Notes: a model not told the origin generated them from the letters alone. A DNA stretch of 64,000 nt from Massilia sp. PAMC28688 (GCF_019443445.1 NZ_CP080378.1:3720001-3784000), one strand, 5' to 3'; counted from the stretch's first letter, positions 1-10,536 are shown. Made by a program: numbers and translations.

Positions 1-119
1 ACAATGCGGCCGAACTGATGGCGCAGCCCGACATTGACGGTGGCCTGATCGGCGGCGCGGCGCTCAAGGCGTCCGACTTCCTGGCGATCATCGCGGCCGG
101 CAGCGCGCCGGATCAGTAA
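1..119 (+). CDS. tpiA: Triosephosphate isomerase, C-terminal end (partial)
   Basis: Only the last 39 codons are inside the window; the gene starts upstream of base 1. The visible frame contains the motif [15 protein letters not shown], which is the conserved phosphate-gripping loop near the end of triosephosphate isomerase (GGASL in most homologues), followed by a short helix and the stop TAA at 117-119. The enzyme interconverts dihydroxyacetone phosphate and glyceraldehyde 3-phosphate in glycolysis, in the cytoplasm. tpiA directly before secG is a common arrangement in proteobacteria, which supports the call. Catalytic Lys, His and Glu lie outside the window. Confidence 0.9.
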   Translation, partial: NAAELMAQPDIDGGLIGGAALKASDFLAIIAAGSAPDQ

Positions 120-177
120 GCGCAATGGTCATTCGACAAGTAATTAGAAACGCAGTTAACCCTGGAATGGAATTGAA

Positions 178-606
178 ATGAACTCGTTGCAAAATCTGGT
201 TGTTCTTGTGCAGGTTATCTCCGCCCTGGCGATCATCATCCTGGTGTTGCTCCAGCACGGCAAGGGTGCGGACATGGGCGCTGCCTTCGGTTCGGGCGCC
301 TCGGGCAGCCTGTTTGGCGCCAGCGGCTCGTCGAACTTCATGTCCAAGCTGACCGGCGCGTCGGCAGCCGTGTTTTTCGTCTCGACCCTGATCCTGGCCA
401 ACTTTGCCAGTGAGCGCGACACCGGCGTGGATGGCGGCATCATGGAGCGCGCGGCCCAGCCAGCACCGGTTACCGGTCCGGCTGCCATTCCCCAGGCCGC
501 TCCCGTAGCACCGGCGCCGGCCGCAGCGGTGCCCCCGGCGCCGGCGGCCACGGTTGCCCCGGCCACCACCGACGTGCCGGCTGTTGCACCGGCCCCGGCC
601 AAGTAA
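178..606 (+). CDS. secG: Preprotein translocase subunit SecG
   Basis: A 142-residue inner-membrane subunit of the SecYEG protein-export channel. Two hydrophobic segments are visible, at about residues 1-24 and 57-76, separated by a Gly/Ser-rich cytoplasmic loop containing GADMGAAFGSGASGSLFG, the SecG signature. The family core is about 75-110 residues. This copy carries an extra tail from about residue 95 made almost only of Ala, Pro, Val and Thr, probably flexible. The gene follows tpiA by 58 bases, and a tRNA gene with its own promoter follows it. The start ATG is directly in front of the conserved first membrane helix. Confidence 0.95.
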   Translation: MNSLQNLVVLVQVISALAIIILVLLQHGKGADMGAAFGSGASGSLFGASGSSNFMSKLTGASAAVFFVSTLILANFASERDTGVDGGIMERAAQPAPVTGPAAIPQAAPVAPAPAAAVPPAPAATVAPATTDVPAVAPAPAK

Positions 607-714
607 GCTGCCCGGCATTTAGGCAAGCAATACAGCAGTAGCGCCGCGCATGCGGCCAGCGGTAAAAAGAATCAAAGTTTTTAAGTTTTATCCTTGTTAT
701 ATCGCAAGTTCGCA

Positions 715-743
715 TTGAATACAGCACTGTAACAATGTACAAT
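715..743 (+). promoter_or_regulatory. Sigma-70 promoter of the tRNA-Leu gene
   Basis: TTGAAT at 715-720 and TACAAT at 738-743 are separated by exactly 17 bases. This gives a good match to the -35 and -10 consensus. The predicted transcription start near 750 lies a few bases before the tRNA at 757, so the tRNA need not depend on secG transcription. Confidence 0.7.
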
Positions 744-756
744 AGCGGACTTCAAT

Positions 757-841
757 GCCGACGTGGTGAAATTGGTAGACACGCTATCTTGAGGGGGTAG
801 TGGCGCAAGCTGTGCGAGTTCGAGTCTCGCCGTCGGCACCA
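757..841 (+). tRNA. tRNA-Leu (anticodon GAG)
   Basis: An 85-base tRNA with a long variable arm, as expected for leucine tRNA. The acceptor stem pairs GCCGACG (757-763) with CGTCGGC (831-837), followed by A and an encoded CCA. The anticodon stem pairs CTATC with GGTAG around the seven-base loop TTGAGGG, giving anticodon GAG, which reads CUC/CUU codons. The T arm contains GTTCGAGTC. It lies between secG and nuoA. Confidence 0.97.
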
Positions 842-854
842 AGAATGCAAGAAG

Positions 855-903
855 AAGCCAGCAAGGAGACTGAGTGGTAACTCATGATCTGAGCTGGCTT
901 TTT
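855..903 (+). terminator. Terminator after tRNA-Leu with a nested hairpin
   Basis: AAGCCAGC (855-862) pairs with GCTGGCTT (893-900), and a T run continues to 903. The 30-base loop holds a second perfect hairpin, TGAGT (871-875), GGTA loop, ACTCA (880-884). The structure would end the tRNA transcript and insulate it from the complex I operon. Confidence 0.65.
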
Positions 904-1006
904 CACGAGATCAGTCGCTGCGGTCACGGTGCCAGGCTCGATGCCCGGATCGCGCAACCAGGCCCTGCGCAGTCGCTGCGCAGCGTTTATCAACCGATCA
1001 TTCAAT

Positions 1007-1378
1007 ATGGGCTCATCCGTGATCCTCGAAAATTACTTCCCCGTTTTAATGTTTATCCTGGTGGGCATCGGTGTCGGCGTGGTGCCGCAGGTGCTGGGCT
1101 ATCTGCTGGGCCAGAACAAGCCGGATGCGGCCAAGCTGTCGCCTTACGAGTGCGGTTTCGAAGCCTTCGAAGACGCCCGCATGAAATTCGATGTCCGCTA
1201 CTATCTGGTAGCGATCCTGTTCATTTTGTTTGATCTGGAAACGGCGTTTTTCTTCCCATGGGGCGTCTCCATGCAGGAATTGGGCTGGTCCGGCTATGTG
1301 ACGATGATGGTCTTCATCGCCGAGTTCGTGGTCGGTTTTTGGTATATCTGGAAGAAAGGTGCCCTTGATTGGGAATAA
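1007..1378 (+). CDS. nuoA: NADH-quinone oxidoreductase subunit A
   Basis: A 123-residue membrane subunit of respiratory complex I, in the region linking the peripheral arm to the membrane arm. Three transmembrane segments are visible, at about residues 10-32, 65-87 and 92-114. The cytoplasmic loop has the NuoA pattern LSPYECGFE, followed by MKFDVRYY and [11 protein letters not shown] with conserved Asp and Glu. The frame is open 78 bases further upstream, but that extension is not conserved-looking. ATG at 1007 gives the family length; an in-frame GTG at 1019 would give 119 residues. It is the first gene of a complete nuoA-N operon, and the nuo promoter was not identified. Confidence 0.95.
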   Translation: MGSSVILENYFPVLMFILVGIGVGVVPQVLGYLLGQNKPDAAKLSPYECGFEAFEDARMKFDVRYYLVAILFILFDLETAFFFPWGVSMQELGWSGYVTMMVFIAEFVVGFWYIWKKGALDWE

Positions 1379-1381
1379 GCC

Positions 1382-1858
1382 ATGTCAATTGAAGGCGTAT
1401 TAAACGAAGGTTTCGTCACCACGACGGCAGACAAGCTGATTAACTGGGCGCGCACCGGGTCAATGTTCCCGATGACGTTCGGCCTGGCGTGCTGCGCGGT
1501 CGAAATGATGCACACGGGCGCTGCCCGCTACGACATGGACCGTTTCGGTGTCGTGTTCCGTCCATCCCCGCGCCAGTCCGACGTCATGATCGTGGCCGGC
1601 ACGCTGTGCAACAAGATGGCCCCGGCCCTGCGCAAGGTCTACGACCAGATGCCCGAGCCGCGCTGGGTCATCTCGATGGGTTCCTGCGCCAACGGCGGCG
1701 GCTACTACCATTATTCGTACTCGGTGGTGCGCGGCTGCGACCGCATTGTGCCGGTCGACGTCTACGTGCCGGGCTGCCCGCCGACGGCCGAGGCGCTGCT
1801 GTACGGCATTCTGCAGCTGCAGAACAAGATCAAGCGCACCAACACCATCGCTCGCTAA
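1382..1858 (+). CDS. nuoB: NADH-quinone oxidoreductase subunit B
   Basis: This 158-residue peripheral-arm subunit of complex I carries the terminal 4Fe-4S cluster N2, which passes electrons to quinone. The N2 ligands are visible: the tandem cysteines in [12 protein letters not shown] (about residues 35-46), the Cys in GSCANGGG (about 100) and the Cys in [11 protein letters not shown] (about 130). Length is normal. The gene starts 3 bases after nuoA and ends 3 bases before nuoC, consistent with one transcript. Confidence 0.97.
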   Translation: MSIEGVLNEGFVTTTADKLINWARTGSMFPMTFGLACCAVEMMHTGAARYDMDRFGVVFRPSPRQSDVMIVAGTLCNKMAPALRKVYDQMPEPRWVISMGSCANGGGYYHYSYSVVRGCDRIVPVDVYVPGCPPTAEALLYGILQLQNKIKRTNTIAR

Positions 1859-1861
1859 TTT

Positions 1862-2455
1862 ATGACAAGCAAAATCGAAAACCTGGCCGCGACGCTGGCC
1901 AATGTGGTGGGCGAGGGCGCCGACATCAAGCTGGCGCTGGGCGAAATCACGGTCGTGGTCAAGTCCGCCGCCTACGCCGCCACCATGCTGGCGCTGCGCG
2001 ACAATGCCGCCACCCGCTTTGACACCATGATCGACCTGTGCGGCGTGGACTACTCGACCTATGGCGAAGGCACGTACGACGGCCCGCGCTTTGCGGTCGT
2101 GGTCCACCTGCTCTCGACCGAACTGAACCACCGGGTGCGGGTGCGCGTGTTCGCCCAGGACGACGACATGCCGGTGCTGGCCTCGATCACCTCGATCTGG
2201 CGCGCCGCCAACTGGTACGAGCGCGAAGCGTTCGACATGTACGGCATCCTGTTCGAAGGCCACAACGACCTGCGCCGCATCCTGACCGACTACGGCTTCA
2301 TCGGCCATCCGTTCCGCAAGGATTTCCCGATCACCGGCTTCGTCGAAATGCGTTACGACCCGGAACAGAAGCGCGTCATCTACCAACCCGTGACGATCGA
2401 GCCGCGTGAAATCATTCCGCGCGTGATCCGCGAAGAAACCTACGGGATGAAATAA
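1862..2455 (+). CDS. nuoC: NADH-quinone oxidoreductase subunit C
   Basis: The 197-residue 30-kDa subunit of the complex I peripheral arm, which helps form the quinone site together with NuoD and NuoB. The family signature is visible around residues 112-153: [17 protein letters not shown], then [14 protein letters not shown] and GHPFRKDFP. It is a separate gene here, not fused to nuoD as in Escherichia coli. Its stop overlaps the first base of nuoD by one base (TAATG), which points to translational coupling. Confidence 0.97.
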   Translation: MTSKIENLAATLANVVGEGADIKLALGEITVVVKSAAYAATMLALRDNAATRFDTMIDLCGVDYSTYGEGTYDGPRFAVVVHLLSTELNHRVRVRVFAQDDDMPVLASITSIWRAANWYEREAFDMYGILFEGHNDLRRILTDYGFIGHPFRKDFPITGFVEMRYDPEQKRVIYQPVTIEPREIIPRVIREETYGMK

Positions 2456-3708
2456 TGGCAGAGATTAAGAACTACACCCTGAACTTCGGTCCCCAGCACC
2501 CGGCAGCGCACGGCGTGCTGCGCCTGGTGCTCGAGCTCGACGGCGAAGTGATCCAGCGCGCCGACCCGCACATTGGTCTCTTGCACCGCGGCACCGAAAA
2601 GCTGGCGGAAACCCGCACCTACCTGCAGTCAGTGCCCTATATGGACCGTCTCGACTATGTGTCGATGATGGCCAACGAGCACGCCTACGTGATGGCGATT
2701 GAAAAGCTGCTCGGCATCGAAGTGCCGATCCGGGCCCAGTACATCCGCGTCATGTTCGATGAAATCACGCGCCTGCTCAATCACCTCATGTGGCTGGGCG
2801 CGCACGCGCTTGACGTGGGCGCCATGGGTCCCTTCCTGTACGCCTTCCGCGACCGCGAAGACCTGTTCGATGCCTATGAAGCGGTGTCGGGCGCGCGCAT
2901 GCACGCGGCCTACTACCGCCCGGGCGGCGTGTACCGCGACCTGCCGGACGCGATGCCAAAGCACAAGCCATCGATCATCCGCAGCGCCAAGGCCATCGAC
3001 GAACTGAACGAACACCGCAAGGGCTCGCTGCTGGACTTCCTGGAAGACTTCAGCCACCGTTTCGTCAAGTACGTGGACGAATACGAAACGCTGTTGACCG
3101 ACAACCGCATCTGGAAACAGCGTACCGTCGGCATCGGCGTGGTCTCGCCGGAAGACGCGAAAGCGATGGGCTTTACCGGCGCCATGCTGCGCGGTTCGGG
3201 CGTGGCCTGGGACTTGCGCAAGACCCAGCCCTACGCCGTGTACGACAAGATGGATTTCGATATCCCGGTCGGCACCAATGGCGACTGCTACGACCGCTAC
3301 CTGGTGCGCATTGAAGAAATGCGCCAGTCGAACCGCATCATCAAGCAGGCCATTGCCTGGCTGCGCGCCAACCCGGGTCCGGTCATGACCGACAACCACA
3401 AGGTGGCGCCGCCTTCGCGCACCGAGATGAAGTCGAACATGGAGTCGCTGATTCACCACTTCAAGCTGTTTACCGAAGGCTTCCACGTCCCGCCGGGCGA
3501 GGCGTATGCCGCGGTCGAGCATCCGAAAGGGGAGTTCGGCATCTATATCGTGTCCGACGGCGCCAACAAGCCCTACCGCCTGAAGATCCGCGCCCCGGAC
3601 TACGCTCACCTGCAGAGCCTGGACGAAATGTCGCGCGGCCACATGATTGCCGACGCCGTCACCATCATCGGCACCCAGGACATCGTATTCGGCAGTATCG
3701 ACCGGTAA
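2455..3708 (+). CDS. nuoD: NADH-quinone oxidoreductase subunit D
   Basis: The 417-residue 49-kDa subunit of complex I, related to the large subunit of NiFe hydrogenase. It lines the quinone cavity. The start contains [22 protein letters not shown], and further on lie [14 protein letters not shown], the residues of the quinone-binding loop. The C-terminus ends [12 protein letters not shown], as in most NuoD proteins. Length is standard. The gene overlaps nuoC by one base and is followed by a 33-base gap before nuoE. Confidence 0.98.
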   Translation: MAEIKNYTLNFGPQHPAAHGVLRLVLELDGEVIQRADPHIGLLHRGTEKLAETRTYLQSVPYMDRLDYVSMMANEHAYVMAIEKLLGIEVPIRAQYIRVMFDEITRLLNHLMWLGAHALDVGAMGPFLYAFRDREDLFDAYEAVSGARMHAAYYRPGGVYRDLPDAMPKHKPSIIRSAKAIDELNEHRKGSLLDFLEDFSHRFVKYVDEYETLLTDNRIWKQRTVGIGVVSPEDAKAMGFTGAMLRGSGVAWDLRKTQPYAVYDKMDFDIPVGTNGDCYDRYLVRIEEMRQSNRIIKQAIAWLRANPGPVMTDNHKVAPPSRTEMKSNMESLIHHFKLFTEGFHVPPGEAYAAVEHPKGEFGIYIVSDGANKPYRLKIRAPDYAHLQSLDEMSRGHMIADAVTIIGTQDIVFGSIDR

Positions 3709-3741
3709 GTATTTGCACGTTGCACTATTGAGGCAAAAAAC

Positions 3742-4221
3742 ATGTTGTTATCAGAGCAGTCATACAAAAAAATCGACCGCGAAGTCGCCAAGTTCCCGCC
3801 TGACCATAAAGAGTCGGCCGTGATGGCGGCGCTCGCCATTGCGCAGGACGAGAAGGGCTGGCTGCCGCCGGAAGTGATGCAGGACGTGGCCGACTACCTC
3901 GGCATGCCTGCCATCGCCGTTCAGGAAGTGGCCACTTTCTACAATATGTACAACGTCAAGCCGGTCGGCAAGTACAAGATTTCCGTCTGCACCAACCTGC
4001 CGTGCCAGCTGTCCGGCGGCGAAAAGGCGGCCCAGTATCTGAAGGAAAAGCTCGGCATCGGCTTTCGTGAAACCTCGGCCGACGGCCAGTTCACCCTGGT
4101 CGAAGGCGAGTGCATGGGTGCCTGCGGCGACGCCCCCGTCATGCTGGTCAATAACAAGCGCATGTGCAGCTGGATGTCGAACGACAAGATCGACGCCCTG
4201 GTCGAGGAACTCAAGAAATGA
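3742..4221 (+). CDS. nuoE: NADH-quinone oxidoreductase subunit E
   Basis: The 159-residue 24-kDa subunit of the NADH-oxidising module. It has a thioredoxin-like fold that binds the 2Fe-2S cluster N1a. The four ligands follow the usual spacing: Cys-x4-Cys in VCTNLPC (about residues 84-89) and Cys-x3-Cys in [12 protein letters not shown] (about 125-129). An N-terminal helical part contains [14 protein letters not shown]. Its stop codon overlaps the nuoF start as ATGA. Confidence 0.97.
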   Translation: MLLSEQSYKKIDREVAKFPPDHKESAVMAALAIAQDEKGWLPPEVMQDVADYLGMPAIAVQEVATFYNMYNVKPVGKYKISVCTNLPCQLSGGEKAAQYLKEKLGIGFRETSADGQFTLVEGECMGACGDAPVMLVNNKRMCSWMSNDKIDALVEELKK

Positions 4222-5513
4222 CATCACTCCACAACCGCCACATCGCCCCCTTGATTCTCGCTGGCCTGGACGGCAAGAACTGGCATTTGCAGGATTATGT
4301 GAACCGCGGCGGCTATTCCGCCCTGCGCCGCATCCTGGAAGAAAAGATCACGCCGGAACAGGTCATCGCTGAACTGAAGGCATCGTCGCTGCGCGGCCGC
4401 GGCGGCGCCGGCTTTCCCACGGGCTTGAAGTGGAGCTTCATGCCACGCCAGTTCCCGGGCCAGAAATACCTCGTCTGCAATACCGACGAAGGCGAGCCGG
4501 GTACCTTTAAGGACCGCGACATCATTCGCTACAATCCGCACGCGCTGATTGAAGGCATGGCCATTGGCGCCTACGCCATGGGCATCACCGTGGGCTACAA
4601 CTACATCCACGGCGAAATCTTTGCCGACTACGACCGCTTTGAAGAAGCGCTGGAAGAGGCGCGCGCCGCCAATATGCTGGGCGATCGCATCATGGGCAGC
4701 GACTTCACGTTCCAGCTGCACGCCTTCCACGGCTACGGCGCCTACATCTGCGGCGAAGAAACGGCGCTGCTGGAGTCGCTCGAAGGCAAGAAGGGACAGC
4801 CGCGCTTCAAGCCGCCTTTCCCCGCTTCCTTCGGCCTGTATGGCAAGCCGACCACCATCAACAACACCGAGACCTTCGCGGCCGTGCCGTTCGTGATGAA
4901 CCTTGGCGGCGAAAAGTACGCGGCGCTGGGCAAGCCCAACAATGGCGGCACCAAGATTTTCTCGATGTCGGGCGACGTGGCATTGCCGGGCAATTATGAA
5001 GTGCCGCTCGGCACGCCGTTTTCCAAGCTGCTGGAACTGGCTGGCGGCATGCGCGACGGCAAAAAGATCAAGGCAGTCATTCCTGGCGGCTCGTCCATGC
5101 CAGTGCTGACGGGCGAGGTCATGATGGCGACCGACATGGATTACGATTCGATCGCCAAGGCCGGCTCCATGCTCGGCTCGGGCGCCGTGATCGTCATGGA
5201 CGAAACGCGCTGCATGGTCAAGTCGCTGCTGCGCCTGTCGTACTTCTATTACGAAGAATCCTGTGGCCAGTGCACCCCATGCCGCGAAGGCACGGGCTGG
5301 CTGTACCGCATGGTCCACCGCATCGAGCACGGCCAGGGCCGCGCCGACGACCTGGACATGCTCAATTCGATCGCCGACAACATCCAGGGCCGCACCATTT
5401 GCGCGCTCGGCGATGCGGCGGCGATGCCGGTACGGGCCATGATCAAGAACTTCCGCGAAGAATTTGAATATCACATCGAGCACAAGCGCTGTATCGTGCC
5501 CGCTTATATCTAA
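4218..5513 (+). CDS. nuoF: NADH-quinone oxidoreductase subunit F
   Basis: The 431-residue 51-kDa subunit, where NADH is oxidised and electrons pass to FMN and the 4Fe-4S cluster N3. The FMN/NADH site is seen in [15 protein letters not shown] near residue 60 and [14 protein letters not shown] near 90. The N3 ligands lie in [15 protein letters not shown] near residue 350, with the fourth Cys in [10 protein letters not shown] near 395. ATG 4218 was chosen over an in-frame ATG at 4164, because 4218 overlaps the nuoE stop in an ATGA arrangement and matches the family N-terminus. Confidence 0.97.
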   Translation: MTSLHNRHIAPLILAGLDGKNWHLQDYVNRGGYSALRRILEEKITPEQVIAELKASSLRGRGGAGFPTGLKWSFMPRQFPGQKYLVCNTDEGEPGTFKDRDIIRYNPHALIEGMAIGAYAMGITVGYNYIHGEIFADYDRFEEALEEARAANMLGDRIMGSDFTFQLHAFHGYGAYICGEETALLESLEGKKGQPRFKPPFPASFGLYGKPTTINNTETFAAVPFVMNLGGEKYAALGKPNNGGTKIFSMSGDVALPGNYEVPLGTPFSKLLELAGGMRDGKKIKAVIPGGSSMPVLTGEVMMATDMDYDSIAKAGSMLGSGAVIVMDETRCMVKSLLRLSYFYYEESCGQCTPCREGTGWLYRMVHRIEHGQGRADDLDMLNSIADNIQGRTICALGDAAAMPVRAMIKNFREEFEYHIEHKRCIVPAYI

Positions 5514-5528
5514 GGCCAGAGAAATCTC

Positions 5529-7865
5529 ATGGTTGAAATTGAAATTGACGGTAAAAAAGTTGAGGTCCCACCAGGTTCGATGGTGATGGACGCAGCCAAC
5601 AAGATCGGCACCTATATCCCGCACTTTTGCTATCACAAGAAATTGTCGATTGCCGCGAACTGCCGCATGTGCCTGGTCGAAGTGGAAAAAGCACCCAAGC
5701 CTTTGCCTGCCTGCGCCACGCCGGTCACGGCCGGCATGATCGTGCGCTCCAACAGCGACAAGGCCGTGCAGGCGCAAAAGTCGGTGATGGAATTCCTGCT
5801 CATTAACCATCCCCTCGATTGCCCCATCTGCGACCAGGGCGGCGAGTGCCAGCTGCAAGACCTCGCTGTTGGCTACGGCAAGTCCAATTCGCGCTACGCG
5901 GAAGAAAAGCGCGTGGTGGCGCCCAAGGAAGCCGGTCCCCTGATCTCGATGAACGAGATGACCCGCTGCATCCACTGCACCCGCTGCGTGCGCTTTGGCC
6001 AGGAAGTGGCCGGCGTGATGGAGCTGGGCATGCTGGGCCGCGGTGAACATGCCGAAATCACTTCCTTCGTCGGCAAAACGGTGGACTCGGAAGTATCGGG
6101 CAACATGATTGACCTGTGCCCCGTGGGCGCACTCACGTCGCGCCCGTTCCGCTACACGGCCCGTACCTGGGAATTGTCGCGCCGCAAGTCGATTTCTCCG
6201 CACGATTCGCTGGGCACCAACCTGATCGTGCAGGTCAAGGGTGGCAAGGTCATGCGCGTGCTGCCGCTGGAAAACGACGAGATCAACGAATGCTGGCTGT
6301 CCGACAAGGACCGCTTCTCGTATGAAGCGCTGGACAACGATGCGCGCCTGACCAAGCCCATGCTCAAGCAGGGCGGCGTCTGGGCCGAGACCGACTGGCA
6401 GACGGCGCTGGAATACGTGGCCCATGGCCTGCGCAACATCAAGCACGAGCACGGCGCCGACAGCATTGCCGCCGTCGCCACCGCCCAGTCGACCGTGGAA
6501 GAGTTGCACCTGCTGGCCAAGGCCATGCGCGGCATCGGTTCCGAGCATGTCGACTTCCGCCTGCGCCAGACCGACTTCGCGCTCGACGGCCACATCACCC
6601 CTTGGCTGGGCATGCCGATCGCCGCACTGTCCACCGTCAAGCGCGCGCTGGTCATTGGTTCCTTCCTGCGCAAGGATCACCCGCTGGTGGCAACCCGCCT
6701 GCGCGCCGCCGTGAAAAATGGCGGCAAGCTGTCGGTGATCCACGCGTCCGACGACGAACTCTTGATTCCTACCGCCAACAAGATCATTGCCGCGCCAAGC
6801 GACTGGCTCGCCGCGCTGTCCGACATCGTGTCGGCCGTATCGAGCGCCAAGGGCGTGGCCGCGCCTGCCGGTTTTGACAGCAAGCCATCGGATGCGGCCA
6901 GCGCGATTGCCGCCAGCCTCAACACCGGCGACGAGAGCATGCCTGCCGTGATCCTGCTGGGCAACGCTGCCATGCACCACCCGCAAGCGTCGAGCATCTA
7001 CGCCGCCGCCCAGTGGATTGCTGAGCAGACCGGTGCCAAGCTGGGCGTGCTGACCGAGGGCGCCAACACGGTTGGCGGCTACCTGGTCGGCGCCACCGCC
7101 AGGAATGCCAAGGAACTGTTTTCCGAGCCGAAGAAAGCCTACCTGCTGCTCAATGCCGAACCGGAACTGGACGCGGCCAACCCGCAGCAAGCCCGCGCCG
7201 CGCTCGACGCCGCTGAAATGGTGGTCGTCATGTCCGCCTTCCAGCATGGCTTTGACTATGCCGATGTGCTGCTGCCGATTTCGCCCTTCAGCGAAACCTC
7301 GGGCACCTTCGTCAACTGCGAAGGCCGCGCTCAAAGCTTCAATGGCACCGTCAAGCCGCTGGGCGACACGCGCCCGGCCTGGAAAGTGCTGCGCGTGCTG
7401 GGCAACCTGCTGGGCGTGTCCGGTTTTGACTACGACACCTCCGAAGCCGTGCGCGACGAACTGTTCGGCAAGGGCGTGACCGACCTGCGCGACAAGCTCA
7501 ACAACACCGGCAAGGCGGCACTCAAGCCTGCCACCTTCGGTAGCGCTGCCTCGCTCGAACGCATTGCCGATGTGCCCATCTATTTTGCCGACCCGATCGC
7601 GCGCCGCTCCGAGCCGCTGCTGCGCACGGCCGACGCCAACCAGCCGCTGGTCAAGCTGCCATCGGCCCTGGCCGCGCAGCTGGGCGTGCAAGCGGGCGAC
7701 AAGGTGAAGGTGTCGCAGGGTAACGGTTCGGCCATCCTGATGGCCGGTATCGATGCCAGCCTGCCGGCCAATACCGTGCGGGTATCGGCAGCCCACGCCG
7801 CCACCTCGACGCTGGGCGCCATGTTCGGTGCCATCCAAGTAGAAAAAGCAGGGGAGAGCGCTTAA
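5529..7865 (+). CDS. nuoG: NADH-quinone oxidoreductase subunit G
   Basis: The 778-residue large Fe-S subunit of the complex I peripheral arm. The N-terminal ferredoxin part has the 2Fe-2S ligands ([15 protein letters not shown] and the Cys in CATP). Next come the His-Cys3 cluster region [18 protein letters not shown] and the 4Fe-4S motif [10 protein letters not shown] with Cys in DLCPVGAL. The rest resembles molybdopterin oxidoreductases but lacks catalytic function in this family. Where E. coli NuoG has four Cys ligands for the extra cluster N7 (about residues 220-260), this protein has none in the first three positions, so N7 is probably absent. The stop overlaps the nuoH start by one base. 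Confidence 0.97.
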   Translation: MVEIEIDGKKVEVPPGSMVMDAANKIGTYIPHFCYHKKLSIAANCRMCLVEVEKAPKPLPACATPVTAGMIVRSNSDKAVQAQKSVMEFLLINHPLDCPICDQGGECQLQDLAVGYGKSNSRYAEEKRVVAPKEAGPLISMNEMTRCIHCTRCVRFGQEVAGVMELGMLGRGEHAEITSFVGKTVDSEVSGNMIDLCPVGALTSRPFRYTARTWELSRRKSISPHDSLGTNLIVQVKGGKVMRVLPLENDEINECWLSDKDRFSYEALDNDARLTKPMLKQGGVWAETDWQTALEYVAHGLRNIKHEHGADSIAAVATAQSTVEELHLLAKAMRGIGSEHVDFRLRQTDFALDGHITPWLGMPIAALSTVKRALVIGSFLRKDHPLVATRLRAAVKNGGKLSVIHASDDELLIPTANKIIAAPSDWLAALSDIVSAVSSAKGVAAPAGFDSKPSDAASAIAASLNTGDESMPAVILLGNAAMHHPQASSIYAAAQWIAEQTGAKLGVLTEGANTVGGYLVGATARNAKELFSEPKKAYLLLNAEPELDAANPQQARAALDAAEMVVVMSAFQHGFDYADVLLPISPFSETSGTFVNCEGRAQSFNGTVKPLGDTRPAWKVLRVLGNLLGVSGFDYDTSEAVRDELFGKGVTDLRDKLNNTGKAALKPATFGSAASLERIADVPIYFADPIARRSEPLLRTADANQPLVKLPSALAAQLGVQAGDKVKVSQGNGSAILMAGIDASLPANTVRVSAAHAATSTLGAMFGAIQVEKAGESA

Positions 7866-8959
7866 TGAGTCTGCCTGAAATGATTGATAGCGTGTATCTC
7901 TGGGGCGCTGCCAACACTGGCGTGGTATGGCCCGTCATCTGGACCCTGGCCAAGATCATGTGCGTCCTGTTGCCGCTCATGGGCCTGGTCGCTTACGCCA
8001 CCCTGTGGGAGCGCAAGCTGATCGGCTGGATCCAGATCCGTATCGGCCCCAACCGTGTTGGACCTGCGGGCCTGCTGCAGCCGATCGCCGACGCCTTGAA
8101 GCTTTTGTTCAAGGAAATCGTGGTGCCGGCCAAGGCATCGTCCGGCCTGTTCGTGCTCGGTCCCATCATGACCATCATGCCGGCCCTGGCCGCATGGGCG
8201 GTGGTGCCGTTCGGCCCCGGCCTGGCGCTGGCCGACGTCAACGCCGGCCTGCTGCTGCTGATGGCGATCACTTCCATCGAGGTGTACGGCATCATCATTG
8301 CCGGCTGGGCATCGAACTCGAAGTACTCGTTCATGGGCGCCATGCGCGCCTCGGCCCAGATGATTTCCTACGAAATTCCCATCGGCTTCGTGCTGGTGGT
8401 GATCCTGATGGTGTCGGGCAGCCTGAATATTTCCGATATCGTGGCCATGCAAAACCGCGGCACCGGTGCCGAGATGGGCCTGTCCTTCCTGTCGTGGAAC
8501 TGGCTGCCCCTGCTGCCCCTGTTCGTGGTCTACCTGACCTCGGGCCTGGCTGAGTGCAACCGCAGCCCGTTCGACGTCGTCGAAGGCGAGTCCGAGATCG
8601 TGGCCGGCCACATGGTGGAATACTCGGGCATGTCCTACGCCATGTTCATGCTGGCCGAATACGCCAACATGATCCTGATCGGTACCCTGGCATCGATCCT
8701 GTTCCTTGGCGGCTGGCACGCGCCCCTGGCCATCCTCGAAGTCGGTGGCGTGCTGGGTGGCTTCCTGGGCTTCTTCTGGCTCTTTGCCAAGGCCTTCTTC
8801 ATCGTCTCGCTGTTCATCTGGGTACGCGGCACTTTCCCGCGCTACCGTTATGACCAGATCATGCGCCTGGGCTGGAAAATCTTCATCCCCGTGACGCTGG
8901 TCATGCTGGTGGCCGTGGCCACCTTGATGCAGACCCCCTGGAATATCTGGGCCAAGTAA
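7865..8959 (+). CDS. nuoH: NADH-quinone oxidoreductase subunit H
   Basis: A 364-residue membrane subunit with about eight transmembrane helices that forms the roof and entrance of the quinone chamber. The family signatures are seen: [21 protein letters not shown] (about residues 50-70) with the basic and charged loop residues, then [10 protein letters not shown]. Further on lie [20 protein letters not shown] and the C-terminal [13 protein letters not shown]. Length is standard. The next gene, nuoI, follows after 13 bases. Confidence 0.97.
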   Translation: MSLPEMIDSVYLWGAANTGVVWPVIWTLAKIMCVLLPLMGLVAYATLWERKLIGWIQIRIGPNRVGPAGLLQPIADALKLLFKEIVVPAKASSGLFVLGPIMTIMPALAAWAVVPFGPGLALADVNAGLLLLMAITSIEVYGIIIAGWASNSKYSFMGAMRASAQMISYEIPIGFVLVVILMVSGSLNISDIVAMQNRGTGAEMGLSFLSWNWLPLLPLFVVYLTSGLAECNRSPFDVVEGESEIVAGHMVEYSGMSYAMFMLAEYANMILIGTLASILFLGGWHAPLAILEVGGVLGGFLGFFWLFAKAFFIVSLFIWVRGTFPRYRYDQIMRLGWKIFIPVTLVMLVAVATLMQTPWNIWAK

Positions 8960-8972
8960 GGAACTTTGAACA

Positions 8973-9461
8973 ATGACTCGTATTAAAGATTTTGTAAGCA
9001 GCATGCTGCTGGTGGAGTTGTTCAAGGGTCTGGCGCTGACGGGCAAGTACATGTTCGCGCGCAAGATCACTGTGCAATATCCAGAAGAGAAAACCCCGAT
9101 GTCGCCCCGTTTCCGTGGCCTGCATGCGCTGCGCCGCTACCCCAACGGGGAAGAGCGCTGCATCGCCTGCAAGCTGTGCGAAGCGGTGTGCCCGGCCATG
9201 GCGATCACGATCGAATCGGAACAGCGTGACGATGGTTCGCGCCGCACCACGCGCTACGACATCGACCTGACCAAGTGCATCTTCTGCGGCTTTTGCGAGG
9301 AATCCTGCCCGGTCGACTCGATTGTCGAGACCCACGTGCTGGAATACCACGGTGAAAAGCGCGGTGACCTGTACTACACCAAAGAGATGCTGCTCGCTGT
9401 CGGCGACCGCTACGAAGGCGAGATCGCCGCCGCCCGCGCGGCCGATGCTCCTTACCGTTAA
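8973..9461 (+). CDS. nuoI: NADH-quinone oxidoreductase subunit I
   Basis: A 162-residue ferredoxin-like subunit carrying the two 4Fe-4S clusters N6a and N6b, which bring electrons to N2 in NuoB. Both complete ligand sets are visible: [12 protein letters not shown] near residues 61-72 and [12 protein letters not shown] near 101-112. The N-terminal helix (residues 1-35) contacts the membrane arm. Length and position after nuoH match the usual operon order. Confidence 0.98.
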   Translation: MTRIKDFVSSMLLVELFKGLALTGKYMFARKITVQYPEEKTPMSPRFRGLHALRRYPNGEERCIACKLCEAVCPAMAITIESEQRDDGSRRTTRYDIDLTKCIFCGFCEESCPVDSIVETHVLEYHGEKRGDLYYTKEMLLAVGDRYEGEIAAARAADAPYR

Positions 9462-9482
9462 TCCGCACCGCCTGGGATAGTC

Positions 9483-10166
9483 ATGGAATTTAAATCTGTT
9501 TTGTTTTACGTGTTCTCGGCGATCATGCTGTTCGCCGCAGTGCGCGTCATCACCGCCAGGAACCCGGTGCACGCCGCGCTGTTCCTGGTGCTGGCGTTCT
9601 TCAACGCTGCCGGCATCTGGATGCTGCTGATGGCCGAGTTCCTCTCCATCGTGCTGGTGCTGGTCTATGTGGGCGCCGTCATGGTGCTGTTCCTGTTCGT
9701 GGTCATGATGCTCGATGTGAACATGGACAAGATGCGGGAAGGCTTCTGGTCCTATCTGCCGCTCGCCCTCGGCATTGGCCTGTTGATCATCTTCGAGATG
9801 GCTGCCGTCCTGTGGCGCGGTTTCCTCGATTTCGAGCAGGCCCCGGCCGCCCTGGCCGCCAATATCGGCGGTACCAAGGAACTGGGCCTGTTGATCTACA
9901 CCCGCTATATTTATGGCTTTGAAATTGCTGCTGCGATCCTGCTGGTTGCCATCATTGCTGCCGTGGCCCTGACGCTGCGTACCCGCAAGGACACCAAGGC
10001 CTTCAATCCGGGCGATGCCGTGCGCGTCAAGCGCAATGACCGCCTGCGCATCGTCAAGATGGATGCCGTGAACCAGCCGGCCATCGACGCCGACAACAAG
10101 GCAAAAGCCGAGGCAGCCCTGGCCGCCGCCGAAGCGCAAGACGCTGCCAGCAAGGAGACCAAATGA
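9483..10166 (+). CDS. nuoJ: NADH-quinone oxidoreductase subunit J
   Basis: A 227-residue membrane subunit with five predicted transmembrane helices at about residues 3-22, 29-48, 54-76, 92-112 and 137-160. It belongs to the proton-pumping membrane arm. The conserved stretch [20 protein letters not shown] is in helix two, and the pi-bulge region [17 protein letters not shown] is in helix three. The tail after helix five is about 60 residues long, charged and Ala/Lys-rich, and probably cytoplasmic. The stop overlaps the nuoK start (ATGA). Confidence 0.96.
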   Translation: MEFKSVLFYVFSAIMLFAAVRVITARNPVHAALFLVLAFFNAAGIWMLLMAEFLSIVLVLVYVGAVMVLFLFVVMMLDVNMDKMREGFWSYLPLALGIGLLIIFEMAAVLWRGFLDFEQAPAALAANIGGTKELGLLIYTRYIYGFEIAAAILLVAIIAAVALTLRTRKDTKAFNPGDAVRVKRNDRLRIVKMDAVNQPAIDADNKAKAEAALAAAEAQDAASKETK

Positions 10167-10471
10167 TCGTTTCGCTCCAACATTTCCTGATCCTGGGCGC
10201 GATGCTGTTTGCGATCGCGATCGTGGGCATTTTCCTGAACCGCAAGAACGTGATCGTGCTGCTGATGGCCATCGAGCTGATGCTGCTGGCCGTGAACATG
10301 AACTTCATCGCCTTTTCGCATTACATGGGCGACGCGGCAGGGCAGATCTTCGTGTTCTTCATCCTCACCGTCGCTGCCGCCGAGGCGGCCATTGGCCTGG
10401 CGATTTTGGTGGTGATGTTCCGTAACCTGGACACGATCAATGTGGAAGACCTGGATCGCCTCAAAGGCTGA
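10163..10471 (+). CDS. nuoK: NADH-quinone oxidoreductase subunit K
   Basis: A 102-residue membrane subunit with three transmembrane helices and the two conserved membrane glutamates of the proton path: Glu in [13 protein letters not shown] (about residue 37) and Glu in [11 protein letters not shown] (about 73). The length is exactly that of the family. It overlaps nuoJ by 4 bases. After it, a 65-base gap with a small duplication precedes nuoL. Confidence 0.97.
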   Translation: MIVSLQHFLILGAMLFAIAIVGIFLNRKNVIVLLMAIELMLLAVNMNFIAFSHYMGDAAGQIFVFFILTVAAAEAAIGLAILVVMFRNLDTINVEDLDRLKG

Positions 10472-10488
10472 TCGGCTCCTTCGCACTG

Positions 10489-10512
10489 CTCACACATTCG
10501 CTCACACATTCG
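10489..10512 (+). repeat. 12-bp perfect tandem duplication between nuoK and nuoL
   Basis: CTCACACATTCG occurs twice head to tail (10489-10500 and 10501-10512) in the only longer gap inside the second half of the nuo operon. It does not form a hairpin. A replication-slippage duplication is the simplest explanation. Confidence 0.9.
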
Positions 10513-10536
10513 AATACATAACGATTAAGGTTCAAC

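Noticed and set aside
4224..7838. 1204-codon open frame on the minus strand opposite nuoF and nuoG
   Set aside because: It is antisense to well-matched complex I genes; the long frame arises from GC-rich codon usage. The product is a low-complexity His/Gly/Arg/Ala sequence with no domain.
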